A stretch of 64,000 bases of DNA from Marivirga lumbricoides. GTDB taxonomy: Bacteria; Bacteroidota; Bacteroidia; Cytophagales; Cyclobacteriaceae. Positions within the stretch are counted from its first letter, which is position 1. Each line of letters opens with the position of its first letter. The notes beneath the pieces were generated by a model that ran no database searches, was not told the origin of the DNA, and was given only the letters and a program-made list of their open reading frames with translations. Both the position numbers and the translations under genes were made by a program. This document shows, one piece after another, positions 62,669 through 64,000 of the stretch. Where the stretch lies: positions 248,001-312,000 of the forward strand of contig NZ_BMEC01000003.1 in NCBI RefSeq assembly GCF_014636295.1. Direction: 5' to 3'.

Positions 62669-63616
62669 ATGAATATTAGAAAAGCTACTCATTCAGATAT
62701 ACCTCAAATCATTCAGTTGCTAAAAAATAGTCTTGGAGAATCACTCATGCCAAAATCAGAAGCATACTGGCAATGGAAACATATAAACAATCCTTTTGGA
62801 GCCTCACCGGTATGGGTGGCTGAAGAGGAGGGCCAATTGATAGGTGTTCGTGCGTTCATGCAGTGGAGTTGGGAAAAAGAAGGTATGGTATTAAATGCTA
62901 TTCGTGCGGTTGATACAGCAACTGACCCTTCCCATCAGGGAAAAGGTATATTTAAGAAACTGACCTTAGGGCTGTTGGAGCAATGCGAAGCAGAAGGAAT
63001 AGATTTGGTTTTCAACACTCCTAATAGTCAGAGTAAACCAGGCTATTTAAAAATGGGCTGGCAGGAAGCAGGTAAATTACCAATAAAAATAAGCTTCAAA
63101 CGACCATTTCATATCTTGAAGGCAAAAATTAAAGGTGGAAAAGAAACTCAATTTCTAAAGGTGAAAAATGCTAATCAGTTCGATTTGAAAACTGCGTTGG
63201 ATAATTATACTTTCGATTTTGAACCCAAGAATCATTGGCAGACAGCTTATGACCTGAAGTACTTACATTGGCGTTATGCCGAAATCCCCATCATTCCTTA
63301 CTATGCACATTATAATAAAGAAGCATGCTGTATTTTTAGATTAAAAGCAGGGGCTTTGGGCATTGAGTTACGGGTGTGTGATACTTTCGGACAGCAGTCA
63401 GCAATTGAAAAACTTTTGCAGCATGTTTATAAAAACTGCACTTTTGACTATATGAGCATCACTGGTTTTTCTTCTATATGCTTACCTGGTTTAGTTAAAA
63501 GGAAAATGAATATAGGCCCGGATGTAACAATACGCCCTCTTGCTAAAAGGGAGGTAGAGGAATTTCAACAGTTTAAAAACTGGCACCCTGCATTAGGGGA
63601 TTTAGAGGTTTTTTGA
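62669..63616 (+). CDS. GNAT family acyltransferase
   Basis: This 315-residue protein has a GNAT N-terminal fold: MNIRKATHSDIPQIIQLL, WVAEEEGQLIGVRAFMQW and the acetyl-CoA loop AVDTATDPSHQGKGIFKKLT (Q/RxxGxG/A type), then GIDLVFNTPNSQSKPGYLKMGW. The C-terminal half is a second, degenerate domain, as in large acyltransferases found in glycan loci. It may acylate an amino sugar or peptide group of the surface polymer. It is co-directional with the glycosyltransferase before it. Confidence 0.8.
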   Translation: MNIRKATHSDIPQIIQLLKNSLGESLMPKSEAYWQWKHINNPFGASPVWVAEEEGQLIGVRAFMQWSWEKEGMVLNAIRAVDTATDPSHQGKGIFKKLTLGLLEQCEAEGIDLVFNTPNSQSKPGYLKMGWQEAGKLPIKISFKRPFHILKAKIKGGKETQFLKVKNANQFDLKTALDNYTFDFEPKNHWQTAYDLKYLHWRYAEIPIIPYYAHYNKEACCIFRLKAGALGIELRVCDTFGQQSAIEKLLQHVYKNCTFDYMSITGFSSICLPGLVKRKMNIGPDVTIRPLAKREVEEFQQFKNWHPALGDLEVF

Positions 63617-63704
63617 AAAGAAAGTGGTTTCTAACTTTAATCTAGCTTGTAGCGTCTAGGTTCTATATATCTTAAATTTCCACATTCAAGCGGCTATCTT
63701 TTTT

Positions 63705-63712
63705 TATATTTG
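63705..63712 (+). promoter_or_regulatory. -7 box before the last gene of the window
   Basis: TATATTTG matches TAnnTTTG, 20 bases before the TTG start at 63733. No -33 TTTG is obvious. Confidence 0.35.
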
Positions 63713-63732
63713 CCAATTCAACAAACAGTAAT

Positions 63733-64000
63733 TTGACAGGAACCTTCACCATATCACTAGATTTAGAACTCCACTGGGGAGGCTTTGAGAAATGGCCTCT
63801 TGATCAGGCAAAAAGAAGTTATTTCGATAACACCAGAGAACTCATACCCGAACTTCTCAGGCAATTTGAACAATATGGAGTACATGTAACATGGGCTACT
63901 GTCGGTATGCTTATGCACACTAAAAAGTCAGAATTGATTGAGAACTTTCCAGCTCTGAAGCCAAGATATAAGCAATCAGAACTTTCTGCTTACAGTTTTA
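63733..64000 (+). CDS. Polysaccharide deacetylase-like protein (3' end outside window)
   Basis: The frame starts at TTG 63733 and runs to the window edge. It encodes LTGTFTISLDLELHWGGFEKWP, then RELIPELLRQFEQYGVHVTWATVGMLM. The ISLDLELHWG motif and the VTWATVGM strand are typical of the NodB-type fold in a group of Bacteroidota deacetylase-like proteins. No ATG is available near the family start, so TTG is supported by motif position. The protein is cut after about 89 residues here. It is a second deacetylase of the polysaccharide locus. Confidence 0.7.
   Translation, partial: MTGTFTISLDLELHWGGFEKWPLDQAKRSYFDNTRELIPELLRQFEQYGVHVTWATVGMLMHTKKSELIENFPALKPRYKQSELSAYSF

Noticed and set aside
1-64000. 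tRNA and rRNA genes
   Set aside because: I scanned intergenic regions for T-loop and acceptor patterns and for conserved rRNA blocks and found none; a covariance-model scan would be decisive.

Overview
The window looks like chromosomal DNA from a member of the Bacteroidota, most likely a marine or gliding Cytophagales-type bacterium. This is an inference from several signs. The DNA is AT-rich. Several genes carry the Bacteroidota promoter pattern (TTTG, 19-21 bases, TAnnTTTG). Gene families typical of the phylum are present (DUF2851, DUF4494, DUF6089-like barrels, bifunctional hydrolase/OsmC, a Wza/Wzc pair with a tyrosine-rich tail, MBOAT/SGNH pairs). Classical Shine-Dalgarno sites are scarce. 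I saw no rRNA, tRNA, insertion sequence or CRISPR array. Layout: (1) Positions 1-348 are the 3' end of a NarL/LuxR-type response regulator. (2) Positions 406-12010, minus strand, form an accessory block. In transcription order it has a DUF4157-lipase protein and a lipoprotein (candidate effector and immunity), then a four-gene unit: a 12-TM NTT-like transporter fused to HEAT repeats and a cyclic-nucleotide-binding domain, a STAND NTPase with one membrane span and C-terminal WD40 repeats, an outer-membrane barrel, and a propeller-like lipoprotein. This is the best candidate for an undescribed system. (3) Positions 12215-36919 are mixed housekeeping and stress genes: a BamA-like protein, hydrolase/OsmC, TerB-like protein, a 49-residue conserved small protein, thioesterase, NmrA/AraC pair, a frameshifted WYL regulator, RidA, a decayed YdeI/NTF2 relic, DoxX, glutathione peroxidase with an OhrR-like regulator, a ferredoxin-like protein, MFS transporter, aminotransferase, DUF2851, two membrane proteins, an acyltransferase, TrhO, nucleoside phosphorylase, a THUMP methyltransferase, DUF4494, a barrel protein and a Ppx/GppA phosphatase. 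(4) Positions 37194-64000 are a large surface-polysaccharide locus: Wza-like and Wzc-like export/kinase proteins, a winged-helix/nucleotidyltransferase-like protein, two MBOAT acyltransferases each followed by an SGNH-like partner, an ABC exporter, seven glycosyltransferases, four sulfotransferases, two polysaccharide deacetylases (one cut by the window end), a nucleotide-sugar epimerase, a polytopic membrane protein on the opposite strand, and a GNAT acyltransferase. How it fits together: the polysaccharide genes read as a pathway making a sulfated, O-acylated glycan. Glycosyltransferases build the chain, sulfotransferases and MBOAT/SGNH pairs decorate it, the ABC protein may flip it, and the Wzc/Wza pair controls length and export. 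The first 1.2 kb of the two MBOAT genes is almost identical while their tails and partner genes differ, which points to recent gene conversion or duplication. Small dispersed repeats lie between genes and even supply C-terminal codons of two glycosyltransferases.
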